A stretch of 64,000 nucleotides of DNA from CAYYKD01 sp964471825 (GCA_964471825.1 CAYYKD010000012.1:28745-92744); one strand, 5' to 3'. Counted from the first letter of the stretch, positions 45,689 to 55,625 are shown. Numbers and translations: made by a program. The notes: generated by a model from the sequence alone, not told the origin.

Positions 45689-47263
45689 ATGAAAAGACCA
45701 GTTGCATTGATTATCAGAGACGGATGGGGATACAACACAGATTTTACCGGAAATGCGATCTACTATGCAGATACGCCAAACCACGATAGATACATAAGAG
45801 ACTATCCCTGTGCCTTTATTGCCGCCTCAGGTGAGCAGGTAGGTCTGCCGCCATCCAATCAAGGATCAAGTGAAGTCGGGCATCTTAACTTTGGTGCTGC
45901 AAGAGTAGTCTATCAATCCCTTGTCAGGATTTCAAAGTCTATAAGTGACGGTGACTTCTTCGAAAATAGGGTTCTGATTGATGGTATGAAATCAGCAGTT
46001 ATGAGTGGCAAGCGGATTCATGCCTTTGGACTTGTTCAGGATCAGGGGGTGCATGCTCATAATGACCATCTCAAGGCTCTTATTAAATTAGCCGCACAAC
46101 TGGGAGTGCAGAGGGAAAACTTTGTTATCCATGTATTCTCTGATGGAAGGGACACACCTCCTCAATCGGCAAAGACCTATATAGAGGATATCACTAAAGC
46201 GATTGATGAACACGGAGTTGGAGTAATCGGTTCAATCACAGGACGATACTATGCAATGGATAGAGATAACAGATGGGATAGAGTAAAACTCGCCTATGAA
46301 CTATTAACCGAGGGGGTAAATAACGGTAAATTCGACTCAGTCTACAGTGCAATAGATGATGCCTATTCAAAGAATGAGAATGATGAGTTTATAAAACCTA
46401 GGATTACAGCTGATTTTAAAGCAATTGAGGATGGGGATACAGCTGTATTCTTTAACTATCGACTTGATAGAACACGGGAATTAACAAGGGCCTTTATAGA
46501 GAAGGGATTCAAAGAGTTCCCTGTAAAATCCTACAGCAAACTAAAATATATCTGTTTTACAGAATACTATGAGGGGATAACACTTACGGACAGGGCTACG
46601 GTTTCGGTCGCCTTTAACCCTGTAAGTCTTGATAATCTGGTCGGCAAACTTGTCTCTGATAAAGGGATGCGACAACTTAGAATAGCAGAAACAGAGAAAT
46701 TTGCCCATGTTACATTTTTCTTTAATGGTCAATCTGATCAGATATTTGAGAATGAAGATAGAATACTCGTGCCGTCACCTAAGGTTGCCACCTACGATCT
46801 TCAACCGGAAATGAGTGCATATGAAGTTAAGGATAGAGCTGTTGAGGTTATCAACAAAGAGATCTATGATTTTATCGTTCTGAATTTTGCCAATCCTGAT
46901 ATGGTGGGGCATACCGGGATTTTTAGTGCAGCAAAAAAAGCCTGTGAGGTTGTGGATCAGTGTGTCGGCGAGGTTGTAGATGCAATATTAAGTAAAGATG
47001 GTGTGGTTTTCCTGACAGCAGATCATGGCAACTCTGAACAGATGACCGACTATCTATCAGGTGGGCCAATGACAGCACATACGACAAATATGGTCTGGTG
47101 TCACATGATATCAAAAAGACCTGAACTTCAGAAAAATTCTGTAAGACTCCTCCCATCAGGCGGCAAGCTTGCCGATGTATCCTATACAATACTTCAGCTT
47201 CTCGGCATTCAACCGACCAAGGAGATGGATGGAGTCTCTCTAATTGAAAAACTGAATACTTAA
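45689..47263 (+). CDS. gpmI: Cofactor-independent phosphoglycerate mutase
   Basis: A 524-residue protein of the alkaline-phosphatase superfamily. RDGWG supplies the first metal site and QGSSEVGHLNFG contains the nucleophile Ser. Later sites are FSDGRDTPP, MDRDNRWDR, FANPDMVGHTG and LTADHGNSEQM, the full GpmI set (two manganese ions). It interconverts 3- and 2-phosphoglycerate in glycolysis. CAGGAG precedes the ATG. It lies 36 bp after treS and may belong to the same transcript. Confidence 0.96.
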   Translation: MKRPVALIIRDGWGYNTDFTGNAIYYADTPNHDRYIRDYPCAFIAASGEQVGLPPSNQGSSEVGHLNFGAARVVYQSLVRISKSISDGDFFENRVLIDGMKSAVMSGKRIHAFGLVQDQGVHAHNDHLKALIKLAAQLGVQRENFVIHVFSDGRDTPPQSAKTYIEDITKAIDEHGVGVIGSITGRYYAMDRDNRWDRVKLAYELLTEGVNNGKFDSVYSAIDDAYSKNENDEFIKPRITADFKAIEDGDTAVFFNYRLDRTRELTRAFIEKGFKEFPVKSYSKLKYICFTEYYEGITLTDRATVSVAFNPVSLDNLVGKLVSDKGMRQLRIAETEKFAHVTFFFNGQSDQIFENEDRILVPSPKVATYDLQPEMSAYEVKDRAVEVINKEIYDFIVLNFANPDMVGHTGIFSAAKKACEVVDQCVGEVVDAILSKDGVVFLTADHGNSEQMTDYLSGGPMTAHTTNMVWCHMISKRPELQKNSVRLLPSGGKLADVSYTILQLLGIQPTKEMDGVSLIEKLNT

Positions 47264-47457
47264 AAAACTGAAAGATTGAAAGATTTAAAAGATTGATAGG
47301 ATTTGAGTGATAGTAACTTAATAATAATAGAGGCTAGGCTTAGCCTGTTAAGTAAGAACACAAATAATTAATAAAATCTTAACACATTTGCAAATTATAT
47401 ATGTTATAGTAATTATTGTTATAGTATTTATATTGGAATTTTTACTGGAGTTTTCAT

Positions 47458-48519
47458 ATGGTTAAGAAAAAGATGAGGATTGGTATACTCACTTCGGGTG
47501 GTGATTGCCCCGGCTTAAATGCCGCGATAAGAGGTGTTGGCAAGGCAGCGATCTTAAATTACGGCATGGAAATTATAGGTATATCCTCCGGTTTTCAAGG
47601 TCTGATAAATAAGGAATACATAACACTAACAGAAAAGGATCTATCAGGGATACTTACTATGGGTGGAACTATTCTGGGCAGTTCGCGAGAGAAGCCCTTT
47701 AAAGATAGTACTGACTCAAAATACGCTAGAAGTAAACCGGAACTAATCAAAAGTAACTATAAGGATCTGGAGCTTGACTGTCTGGTCTGCATAGGCGGCA
47801 ATGGCACACAAAAAACAGCACATAGATTATCGCTTGAGGGATTAAATATAATTGGAATACCCAAAACAATTGATAATGATGTTTGGGGTACTGATATGAC
47901 TTTCGGATTTGACTCTGCGTTGTCAATAATTACAGAGGCTCTTGACAGGCTGCACACAACAGCAAATTCTCACAAAAGAACAATGGTTTTAGAGGTCATG
48001 GGTCATAAAGCCGGATGGCTTGCATTATACTCAGGCATAGCAGGTGGTGCAGACATCATTCTTATACCTGAGATTGATTATGATGAAAACGCAATAATTG
48101 AGAATCTGCGAGAGAGATTTAAACTAGGCAAACCATACTCTATAGTCGTCGTAGCTGAGGGGATCAAAACTCCGGGTAAAACTCTATCAGCCGGCGAATA
48201 TATATCAAAACTTATTGATGAGAATACCGAGCAAGAGGCAAGACTAACAATCCTGGGTTACACTCAACGGGGAGGCACCCCCTCACCTGCAGATAGAGTA
48301 CTGGCTACAGGCTTTGGAACTCATGCCGCCGAACTTATATCAAATAAGAAATTCGGCAGAATGGTCAATATAAGCGGCAACAATATTGGATCAGTAAAAC
48401 TATCTGATATCGCCGGTAAATTAAAAGTCATCACAGATGGACATCCGCAAGTAAAAATGGCTGAACTCATAGGCACATCCTTTGGAAAACAGGTAGCTAA
48501 AAAAAGCTTTTTTAATTGA
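47458..48519 (+). CDS. pfkA: 6-phosphofructokinase
   Basis: A 353-residue protein with all PFK motifs: TSGGDCPGLNAAIRG, GGNGTQKTA, PKTIDNDV, EVMGHKAGWLAL and the catalytic TIDND aspartates. The nucleotide loop is GGNGT (usual ATP enzymes have GGDGS and PPi enzymes GGDDT), and the residue before TIDND is Lys, as in PPi-type enzymes, so the donor could be ATP or pyrophosphate. The retained Gly at the fourth position favours ATP. TGGAG precedes the start. It follows gpmI by 194 bp. Confidence 0.9.
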   Translation: MVKKKMRIGILTSGGDCPGLNAAIRGVGKAAILNYGMEIIGISSGFQGLINKEYITLTEKDLSGILTMGGTILGSSREKPFKDSTDSKYARSKPELIKSNYKDLELDCLVCIGGNGTQKTAHRLSLEGLNIIGIPKTIDNDVWGTDMTFGFDSALSIITEALDRLHTTANSHKRTMVLEVMGHKAGWLALYSGIAGGADIILIPEIDYDENAIIENLRERFKLGKPYSIVVVAEGIKTPGKTLSAGEYISKLIDENTEQEARLTILGYTQRGGTPSPADRVLATGFGTHAAELISNKKFGRMVNISGNNIGSVKLSDIAGKLKVITDGHPQVKMAELIGTSFGKQVAKKSFFN

Positions 48520-48527
48520 GTGTTTAA

Positions 48528-48938
48528 CACTATAAGAGTAAGAATAAGTATTTAATTTGGAGTAAACAGGTAGGTTCCGATTTAACAAAAGCTTATTCCA
48601 TAATACTTCCCTCAGATTTACCTTCAAGTCCGGGAAGATACTTTATTGCAGCTTGGTATGATGACAACAGTAACGATGCATGGGATGTTAAAGATGCAAA
48701 TAATTTTAATGGAGTTACCGGCTCAGAGTATATCAGACTGCCGGTGGTAACCAGCCTTGTTCAATCCGGAGGTACTTACACAAATGCTTGTTTAGGTGGA
48801 TTTTATATTTCATCCTCAACAGTATATTATGACTACTCAAGCGATGGTGATAACGCGATGACATCAGCGTATGGGACATTTTATAATACTGAAGAATTAA
48901 CCGGTGCGAATTTCAACTTTTCATATAATTCTTATTAA
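48528..48938 (+). pseudogene. C-terminal fragment of a surface-type protein
   Basis: An open stretch of 136 codons without a good start codon or ribosome binding site, ending at TAA 48938. The translation (for example PGRYFIAAWYDDNSND) looks like the end of an exported beta-rich protein, with many Ser, Tyr and Asn. It begins right after pfkA. It may be a decayed relic, or it may use a distant start that has been lost. Confidence 0.45.
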
Positions 48939-48998
48939 TTAACAAGAGTTATTTTAGGGAGAGAAGATTTATTTTATTAATTTATTTTATCATATTTA

Positions 48999-49027
48999 TT
49001 GAAAAATTATACACTTGATGCTATAAT
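48999..49027 (+). promoter_or_regulatory. Promoter of the fibronectin-like lipoprotein gene
   Basis: TTGAAA, 17 nt, TATAAT, 32 bp before the ATG at 49060, which has AAAGGAG upstream. Besides the protein fragment the 48520-49059 gap holds only this promoter. Confidence 0.7.
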
Positions 49028-49059
49028 ATTTAAATTATTTTATTAAAAAAGGAGATTTT

Positions 49060-50892
49060 ATGAAAATTTTAAAAAGCTTTACGGCTTTGATCGTCTTGTT
49101 GGCTTTTTCTGCTTGTTCGGAAATACCAACATCATTCGTTTTGGCACACACGGAAGCGTTAGCTAATCCGGTTGTAGCAGGTGGTTATATCGCAGGTAGC
49201 GGAATTATCAGGCTTACTTGGGGTAAAGTAAACGGGGCAACACAGTATAAGATATACAAACAATCCCCTACTGCAACCGACACAGGAGTTCAGTATGAGA
49301 TGGTAGAAACTACTTCAAACTTGTACTTTTTTGATATTATTTCAACAAATAATATCCTTGTTTCCGGCACGACTTATAACTATATAGTTGTAGCTGTGGC
49401 TTCTGGCGAGGGAGATGATGCCGCAATTAACTTAGAGTCAAATACTGTTGTTTCTATTGGTATCAAAACTACTGATGTTATTCCACCTTTAGGAACTGAA
49501 GTAACAGCACCGGCAAATGTGACACTTACTAATGCGGGTGACTACCTCTATGCGACATGGGATGCTTCAGACTATGCCGTATCATATAAAGTGTACACTA
49601 AGACAGGAAATAGTACTTATGTAGCCGAGTTTATTAAAGACGGTGTTGTAGGTGGCACAGGTACACTCGGAGATGAGACTAGCACGCATACATTACATTC
49701 TGCTTTATCTGTTCCGGGTGCAGGTATTACAACTGTTACAATTGTTCCGGTAGCACCAAGTGACTGGTTTGTTGTAAAAAATAATTATGGTTTTGCTCAA
49801 GTTACTGTTGATGCAACTTTACCGTCGCCTACAACAAATTCAATATCTACTACATATACAGATAGGATTGAGCTTAATTTTGATAGAGTAACAGTTGACT
49901 CACTAGGTAATTCTTTGGCAACAGCGGCAACATACGATATCTGGAGATGTGAGAATAACACAAATAATTACACAAAACTTTCTATTACACCGGTTGAGGG
50001 GAATACAGAGGGGATTGTAATTGCAACCGATACAACTGCTACTCCGGGTATTACATATGATTATCTGATAGTTGCTAAGTCAGGTACAATGGTTAGTAAT
50101 GCTGTTACACTTGCAGATGGTAAGATGGCAATTGCAAATGATCCGGTATATACTATTTCTACTCCGACAGGGGTGGCGGTATATAACCCTGCGGGAGATT
50201 ATCCTTATACTGCAGAAATACAGATAGAGTGGAATAAGGTAACTAACTGGTACGATGTTGCAACAGGAACGGTTAATGTTGATGCAAGCTCATATGATAT
50301 ATACAGAACAGATGACGGTACTAACTATGAATTTGTTATTAACACTGTCGGAGTTCAGAGTGAAACCGATGCAAGTAAACTATACTATATAGATGATTCA
50401 ACTGCATTGGATCAGGGCAAAAACTACAGATACAAAGTAAGAGCTGTTAATGCATCTAAAAATTTACATTCCAGTCTATCAGTACAATCAGCTAATCTTA
50501 GAGTTGATGGGTTTACTGCAATTTCAAACTTTGCGGCAACAAAAGACAATAATAATAATGTAACATTTACATGGAACGGTATGGCTAATGTTGCCTCATA
50601 TAGAATCTACTACTCTACAAAATCAGCAATATATGCTATCACAAGCATACCTCAAGTTTTTGATTATGAAATCGGCGGTGATGGAAATAGTACCAACGGC
50701 TCAATCGGTATTATAGATCCAGATCAGGATGGATTCTTTGATGACGATATTTTATTTAACGGATTACCGTCTAACGGAACATATAATGATGGAACTAATC
50801 CTACTGCTGCGGATCAGTATGTTTTCTGGATCATTGCTACTGCTGATAATGGTGAGACCTCAGTAAGTAACAAAGTAAATTTATCAAGATAA
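49060..50892 (+). CDS. Lipoprotein with fibronectin type III-like repeats
   Basis: A 610-residue protein. A lipoprotein signal (MKILKSFTALIVLLAFSAC) is followed by about five repeats of roughly 100 residues, each with a W or F core and the pattern ATxYKIYKxxxxxxxY (for example GATQYKIYKQSP, SSYDIYRTDDG, ASYRIYYSTKS), as in fibronectin type III domains. It is probably anchored in the outer membrane or periplasm and may bind polysaccharide or protein. A strong terminator follows at 50918. Confidence 0.85.
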   Translation: MKILKSFTALIVLLAFSACSEIPTSFVLAHTEALANPVVAGGYIAGSGIIRLTWGKVNGATQYKIYKQSPTATDTGVQYEMVETTSNLYFFDIISTNNILVSGTTYNYIVVAVASGEGDDAAINLESNTVVSIGIKTTDVIPPLGTEVTAPANVTLTNAGDYLYATWDASDYAVSYKVYTKTGNSTYVAEFIKDGVVGGTGTLGDETSTHTLHSALSVPGAGITTVTIVPVAPSDWFVVKNNYGFAQVTVDATLPSPTTNSISTTYTDRIELNFDRVTVDSLGNSLATAATYDIWRCENNTNNYTKLSITPVEGNTEGIVIATDTTATPGITYDYLIVAKSGTMVSNAVTLADGKMAIANDPVYTISTPTGVAVYNPAGDYPYTAEIQIEWNKVTNWYDVATGTVNVDASSYDIYRTDDGTNYEFVINTVGVQSETDASKLYYIDDSTALDQGKNYRYKVRAVNASKNLHSSLSVQSANLRVDGFTAISNFAATKDNNNNVTFTWNGMANVASYRIYYSTKSAIYAITSIPQVFDYEIGGDGNSTNGSIGIIDPDQDGFFDDDILFNGLPSNGTYNDGTNPTAADQYVFWIIATADNGETSVSNKVNLSR

Positions 50893-50917
50893 TTTACTAT
50901 CTAATCTACAGTTTTTA

Positions 50918-50946
50918 AGTCCGGGCATCTTGCCCGGACTTTTTTT
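50918..50946 (+). terminator. Rho-independent terminator after the fibronectin-like gene
   Basis: AGTCCGGGCA, a 3-nt loop, then TGCCCGGACT: a perfect 10-bp GC-rich stem followed by a run of T. Confidence 0.92.
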
Positions 50947-50952
50947 AATAAA

Positions 50953-51010
50953 AGATGTTCTTGCAAAAATAATGAATAGATTTATGCGAAGTGTGTTTTA
51001 TCTTTTGAAA
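50953..51010 (+). mobile_element. Decayed end of the MITE-like family
   Basis: TCTTGCAAAAATAA and, at the same distance, TGCGAAG match the reverse complement of the right end of the element at 33270-33451. No partner inverted repeat is seen, so only a diverged end remains. Confidence 0.45.
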
Positions 51011-51101
51011 TCCCTCTATCAACTGTAGTCTAAAAATCGTCGTAAGGGTAAAACACCTATTATTTTAGGTAATTCTGCAATTATTATAGTATATTTCCTA
51101 A

Positions 51102-51130
51102 TTGACTTACCAACCAATAACGGATATACT
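51102..51130 (+). promoter_or_regulatory. Promoter of the truncated NarL-type regulator
   Basis: TTGACT, 17 nt, TATACT. The -10 box lies inside the first of two 18-bp repeats (51123-51158). Confidence 0.65.
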
Positions 51131-51168
51131 GTGTTGTACAGATATACTATGTTGTACAATGTTGTACA
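51123..51168 (+). repeat. 18-bp tandem repeat with TTGTACA motifs
   Basis: Two 18-bp units (GATATACTGTGTTGTACA at 51123, with one change at 51141) and a partial third unit. Each carries TTGTACA, and the last two form spaced palindromes. They overlap the promoter at 51102-51130 and suit a repressor operator. Confidence 0.7.
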
Positions 51169-51200
51169 ACAGAAAATTACATAATACAATAGAAAATTCC

Positions 51201-51725
51201 ATGGATACAAATATGCAGATAAAATTATTCATTGTAGAAGACTTCACCATTATTCTTGAATCTTTTAAAATTATATTTTCTAACTCAAGCGAATATCTGA
51301 TAACCGGTATTTCTAAAAATGGATTGGATGTTATAGATAAAATTAGTGACACTAAGCCGGATGTGATCATTATGGATATATCCTTGCCGGAAATTAGCGG
51401 GATAGATATAACTGCTGCCGTGAAAAATAAGTTTGCCGATATAAAAGTAATAGCTTTTACTATGTCTGATGATTTGAATAGCATAAAAAAGGCACTTGAT
51501 ACAGGAGCTGACGGATATGTAGTTAAAACAGACTCATTTGACGAGTTGTTAACTGCCATTAACACAGTGCTTGAGGGCAATACATATATTTCAAAATCAA
51601 TGCTTAAATTAGTTGTAGATGATTACTTAAATAAATCTGACGATTATAGATCAAAATTAAATCTAGAAAACAATATTGACTTGATAAAACTTGCTATAAA
51701 AAACAAGATAATCTCGATAAGTTAA
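51201..51725 (+). CDS. NarL-type response regulator with missing HTH core
   Basis: The ATG at 51201 is chosen because earlier in-frame codons lie in the promoter. The 174 residues have a receiver (VEDF pocket, Asp in VIIMDISLPEISG, Lys in VVKTDSF) and a NarL-type linker. The C-terminus reads LNLENNIDLIKLAIKNKII, which matches the last helix of a LuxR-type helix-turn-helix, but the DNA-recognition helices that should come before it are absent. The protein can probably be phosphorylated but not bind DNA normally. A histidine kinase gene lies 85 bp downstream. Confidence 0.7.
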   Translation: MDTNMQIKLFIVEDFTIILESFKIIFSNSSEYLITGISKNGLDVIDKISDTKPDVIIMDISLPEISGIDITAAVKNKFADIKVIAFTMSDDLNSIKKALDTGADGYVVKTDSFDELLTAINTVLEGNTYISKSMLKLVVDDYLNKSDDYRSKLNLENNIDLIKLAIKNKIISIS

Positions 51726-51810
51726 CTTGACACTCCCAACAAGACTCTCAAAGCTTCAAAATCTACATTTTTTTCTTGTAATTATTTATGAAATTTTGTA
51801 AAATTGAATT

Positions 51811-53634
51811 TTGATTTCTTTCGAATGGAGTTATATAATTACAATTGCTAATTTTATTATTATTTTAAATGTGGTATCAGCTTTATCTTCGTTTGTTCTA
51901 TCTTTTTTTGCTTTTAGAATTAAAAAAAACAAAGTGGCATTTATCTTTGGTATATTAATGAGCATTTTCGGGTTCTGGGGTACAGCAAAGCTTATATCTT
52001 TTTTTATAACAAGTATAAAGTTGCAGATTTTGATATTCCATTTTATACGGGGAATTAGCGGTCTAACCCCTATGCTTATGATAATCATTATCTCGATTTC
52101 TGTAAGACTGCACAAAACAGTAATGAGAGCATTATTTGGTATTGTTATCACACTTGCCGTTTTACTGGCGATCCTCAAATTTACCGAAAGCATTCACCAT
52201 CTGTTTATGTCCGGTTATGAGTTAACAAAAATCTATGATCTTAATATTTTGCGGTACATAGCTAATGATATAAGCAGAATTAACCTGGTTTACCTTTATT
52301 TTTGCCTGATAACTGCAGTTTTTTTATTATTATACTCACTTATTGTTAATCCGCCATATTTTCGCAAGCAGACTTTTTTTCTTTTGATTGCAGTCTTTAT
52401 TCCTGCCTTAAATGATGTGCTGTTCAGAATGAAGATTTCCATTATTCCCGGTTATCATTTGACACCGGAGTTTTTTATAATTGGAAATATCTTTTTTGCT
52501 GTTGCTATTTTTAGTCAAAAGTTTCTAAAACTAATACCGATCACAAGGAATGTCATTGTTGATAGCCTTGACGATATAATGATAGCAGTTGACGGTAATA
52601 TGGAAATCATCGATATAAATAAAAGTTGTGAGCGGCTCCTTAAAGTTGACTATAACTCTGTGACCGGTAAAAAGTTCAATGATGTTTTTGGGGCAAGATT
52701 TACAGATGAGATATTTAACGGTTCTAAGAAGGAGTTGTCATTACCTATCAACAACGAAACGGGATTTTTTTCAGTGAATATTTCTACTGTTGAGTTAAAA
52801 GAAGAAAATCAATTAGTTCAAATTGCATTTTTTCGGGATATTACACAAAAAAAGCTCTATGAAATCAAACTTGAGGAATACTCAAGATCGCTGAAACGGA
52901 TAAACAAGACTAAAGATAAACTTTTTTCAATTATCTCACATGATCTAAAGGGACCGCTTGCCTCACAAAGAAGCTTTATCTGTCTGATACTTAATACGAT
53001 CAATGAAAAGAACATTCTAGAAGTCAAAAACTACCTTAAACTTCTTTACAGCTCATCGGATCAATTATTTAATTTTATTGAAAACCTTCTAACCTGGGCA
53101 TTGAGTCAGAAAGGTGAGATCAAATTTATTCCTCAAACAAATATCTTAAATAAAATAATAGACAAAAACCTCAATCTTTTTGATCAGGCGATACACAATA
53201 AAAAAATCAATATTATTAACGCTATAAATAAAGAGATAGTTTTTAAGTTTGATAACGATATGATTGATATTGTTTTGAGGAATCTACTTAGCAACGCGAT
53301 CAAGTTCACAAATCCAGGAGGGTCTATAACTTTATCATTTGAAAAGGATAGTAATAATGTTTATATAAAAATCTCAGATACCGGGACAGGGATACCTGAA
53401 TATATTAAAGACAACATTTTTTCTGACAAACATATACTTGAGAGTAAAACAGGTACTGCAGGTGAAAGAGGCACAGGGCTCGGACTTGCACTATGTGCTG
53501 AGTTTATTGCTATGCATTCAGGCAGAATATGGATTGATAAGACGGAAAAAAACGCCGGTACAGGTATAATTTTTTCTATTCCCCTAAACCTTGGTGGAAA
53601 TATCCTAACATTCGGTGAAAACACCCTAACATAG
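51811..53634 (+). CDS. Membrane-bound sensor histidine kinase
   Basis: A 607-residue protein. Seven or so membrane spans lie in the first 235 residues (histidine-kinase N-terminal 7TM-like), followed by a PAS domain (about 240-350) and a HisKA domain with the phospho-His in FSIISHDLKGPLAS. The HATPase has NLLSNAIKFTN, DTGTGIPEYI and GTGLGLALC. The start is TTG at 51811; GGAG lies downstream of it and another start near 51832 is possible. Its probable partner is the regulator at 51201. Confidence 0.82.
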   Translation: MISFEWSYIITIANFIIILNVVSALSSFVLSFFAFRIKKNKVAFIFGILMSIFGFWGTAKLISFFITSIKLQILIFHFIRGISGLTPMLMIIIISISVRLHKTVMRALFGIVITLAVLLAILKFTESIHHLFMSGYELTKIYDLNILRYIANDISRINLVYLYFCLITAVFLLLYSLIVNPPYFRKQTFFLLIAVFIPALNDVLFRMKISIIPGYHLTPEFFIIGNIFFAVAIFSQKFLKLIPITRNVIVDSLDDIMIAVDGNMEIIDINKSCERLLKVDYNSVTGKKFNDVFGARFTDEIFNGSKKELSLPINNETGFFSVNISTVELKEENQLVQIAFFRDITQKKLYEIKLEEYSRSLKRINKTKDKLFSIISHDLKGPLASQRSFICLILNTINEKNILEVKNYLKLLYSSSDQLFNFIENLLTWALSQKGEIKFIPQTNILNKIIDKNLNLFDQAIHNKKINIINAINKEIVFKFDNDMIDIVLRNLLSNAIKFTNPGGSITLSFEKDSNNVYIKISDTGTGIPEYIKDNIFSDKHILESKTGTAGERGTGLGLALCAEFIAMHSGRIWIDKTEKNAGTGIIFSIPLNLGGNILTFGENTLT

Positions 53635-53671
53635 AATACTGTTTTACTTGTAAAAATAGGAATTATCTTAT

Positions 53672-53700
53672 TTGACTAATCTTTACCTTATAAATATACT
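53672..53700 (+). promoter_or_regulatory. Promoter of the DUF1566 lipoprotein
   Basis: TTGACT, 17 nt, TATACT, then AAGGAGG before the ATG at 53733. Confidence 0.65.
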
Positions 53701-53732
53701 TGATGATGAAGATATTTTAAGGAGGAGAGATT

Positions 53733-54475
53733 ATGATTTTTGCAAAAAGCAAATTTTTAGTTGTATTCGCGGTTATATCTATGGCAATGTTGCTTGGATT
53801 TAACTGTACGCAACCGGGTGCAGGTGGGGGTGGTACAACATTGACACCTCTAACTTTTGTGAGTGCCGTTCAGACTGGTGGTTCAGATGGATCTGCCGAT
53901 TCAACCGAACTAACTCTGACATTCAGTGTTGATCCGACAACTCTCGCTGCTAGTGACATTACTGTAACAGGTGCGACTAAGGGTGCATTAAGCGGAACTG
54001 GACTAACGAGAACACTTGCTATTTCAGATATAGTAGTTGCAAATGGTGCAAATGTAACTGTTGCTATTACAAGCCCAAGCGGGTTTAATCTTAGTGGATC
54101 GCCACAAACAGCGGTGGTACAACACAATCAACTTTAAATGGAGGGACATCAACAGTTATTGGTTCTGGTCAGGCCAATACTACAGCCATGATGAATCAAT
54201 CCGGTTATACAGACGGCGCGGCAAAAGTTTGTGATGACTATACAAATACTGATACAGGAACAGGGGCTTATTCTGATTGGTACCTTCCGTCAAAAGATGA
54301 GTTAAATAAACTCTATCTTAATAGAGCGGCTATTGGCGGTTTTGGCGAAGCATATTGGTCCTCGTCTGAGCAGGCTAATAACAACGGGTGGGCCCATTAT
54401 TTCTCCACTAACACCCAGGGTGCTTACTGGAAGGATGCTACCCAGTTTAGGGTTCGGGCTATTCGGGCTTTCTGA
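53733..54475 (+). pseudogene. Lipoprotein with Ig-like domain and DUF1566 end, frameshifted
   Basis: The first frame (53733-54137) encodes a lipobox (MLLGFNC) and a repeat like bacterial Ig/SwmB domains (DITVTGATKGALSGTG). It runs into a stop at 54137. From about 54100 another frame reads STVIGSGQANTTAMMNQSG and continues through a DUF1566 pattern (YSDWYLPSKDELNKLY, YWSSSEQ) to TGA 54475. The first half of DUF1566 is missing, so an internal deletion with a frameshift is likely. A terminator follows. Confidence 0.65.
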
Positions 54476-54538
54476 TAATGTGAATTTACTTTTGTAAAAT
54501 AGCTTTTCTAAAATGCGGCATTATTTGACAATTTCTTA

Positions 54539-54574
54539 CTGTTGGGGGTTAAAAGCCCTCAACAGTTTTTTTTT
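54539..54574 (+). terminator. Terminator after the DUF1566 relic
   Basis: CTGTTGGGGG and CCCTCAACAG pair with one mismatch around a short loop, followed by eight T. Confidence 0.85.
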
Positions 54575-54586
54575 GTAGAATTTCGT

Positions 54587-55396
54587 TTATACCTCAACAC
54601 CCCAAATTCGAGGCTCCTTTCGTGTGTTGAAATTTTCATTCAATCTTATAGCAATATTTTTCATTGTAATATCATCACAAAACCTGGATCCCGTTGTGCA
54701 ATTCTTAATACAAGCACAACAGTGTATGCAAATATCATTCTTTGTTATCACGACATCAGTTATTGAAATGGCTTTAGTTGGACATATCTTAACACACACA
54801 CCACAAAGAGAGCAAGTTTCTTTGTTACTATCAGGCGAAACGGTTAAAGATTGAAGTTTACTTTCATAGGGAAATCTGCCGGGTATCGCCATATCTAACT
54901 GTAGAGAATGGGTCTGTAAAGTTGATATTATATTTTTAATATTTTCGCCTAAGTTCACCGCTTTTTGAATATCTTGATAATCAGGACGCCCAATTGCAAT
55001 CGGAATACTCATTGTTGAAAACGAATGCTCTCCTATAAAAGCCGCAGCAAGAAAAGGTGCAAAGCCTAACCGGATGGCAAGATTTTTCAACTCTAATAAA
55101 GCATCCTCAAAATCTCGATTGCCATATAGGACTATTATTATTGCTAATGTTTTACTTGCCTTAAACTTCTCTAGTCTTTTTACTGCCTCTAATGGTAATC
55201 TGCCGCCATAAACCGGTGTACCAATGACTACGATATCATCTGTGCTAAATGTTATCTCTTTATGATCTTCTTTAAGAAGTGTTAAATTGATATGCTCGAC
55301 TTCCTCAACCTTCATACCTTTGGCGATACTTTCCAAAATTTTCTGTGTTGTACCTGTAGGTGAAAAATAAAGTAACTTCACTTTTTTTGTTTGCAT
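54587..55396 (-). CDS. Flavodoxin-ferredoxin fusion (EFR1 family)
   Basis: A 269-residue protein. Residues 1-150 are a flavodoxin-like FMN domain (YFSPTGTTQK phosphate loop, VIGTPVYGGRLP). Residues 190-250 hold two 4Fe-4S motifs (CSLCGVCVKICP and CIHCCACIKNC). EFR1-type proteins move electrons in anaerobes. No redox partner gene is adjacent. It is the last housekeeping-like gene before the defence island. Confidence 0.88.
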   Translation of the reverse strand: MQTKKVKLLYFSPTGTTQKILESIAKGMKVEEVEHINLTLLKEDHKEITFSTDDIVVIGTPVYGGRLPLEAVKRLEKFKASKTLAIIIVLYGNRDFEDALLELKNLAIRLGFAPFLAAAFIGEHSFSTMSIPIAIGRPDYQDIQKAVNLGENIKNIISTLQTHSLQLDMAIPGRFPYESKLQSLTVSPDSNKETCSLCGVCVKICPTKAISITDVVITKNDICIHCCACIKNCTTGSRFCDDITMKNIAIRLNENFNTRKEPRIWGVEV

Positions 55397-55625
55397 TTTA
55401 TCTCCAGAATTATTACATGCAATAACTCAAATCTATTGACATATCTTCGAAAAACCAAAAGAGCAGATTTAAATTGATCACTCTTTATCAACTGCCACTT
55501 CATTAAGATATCCAAAACGACTTATTAGTTTGAGATAATATCATATAAAAAGATAAAATGCAATTTTTCTAAAACAAATATTTATTTGCTTACTTCATAT
55601 TTATTACACATTTAAGAAACTCTTT

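Noticed and set aside
47331..47346. Terminator between gpmI and pfkA
   Set aside because: The AGGCTA/TAGCCT hairpin is short and no T-run follows.
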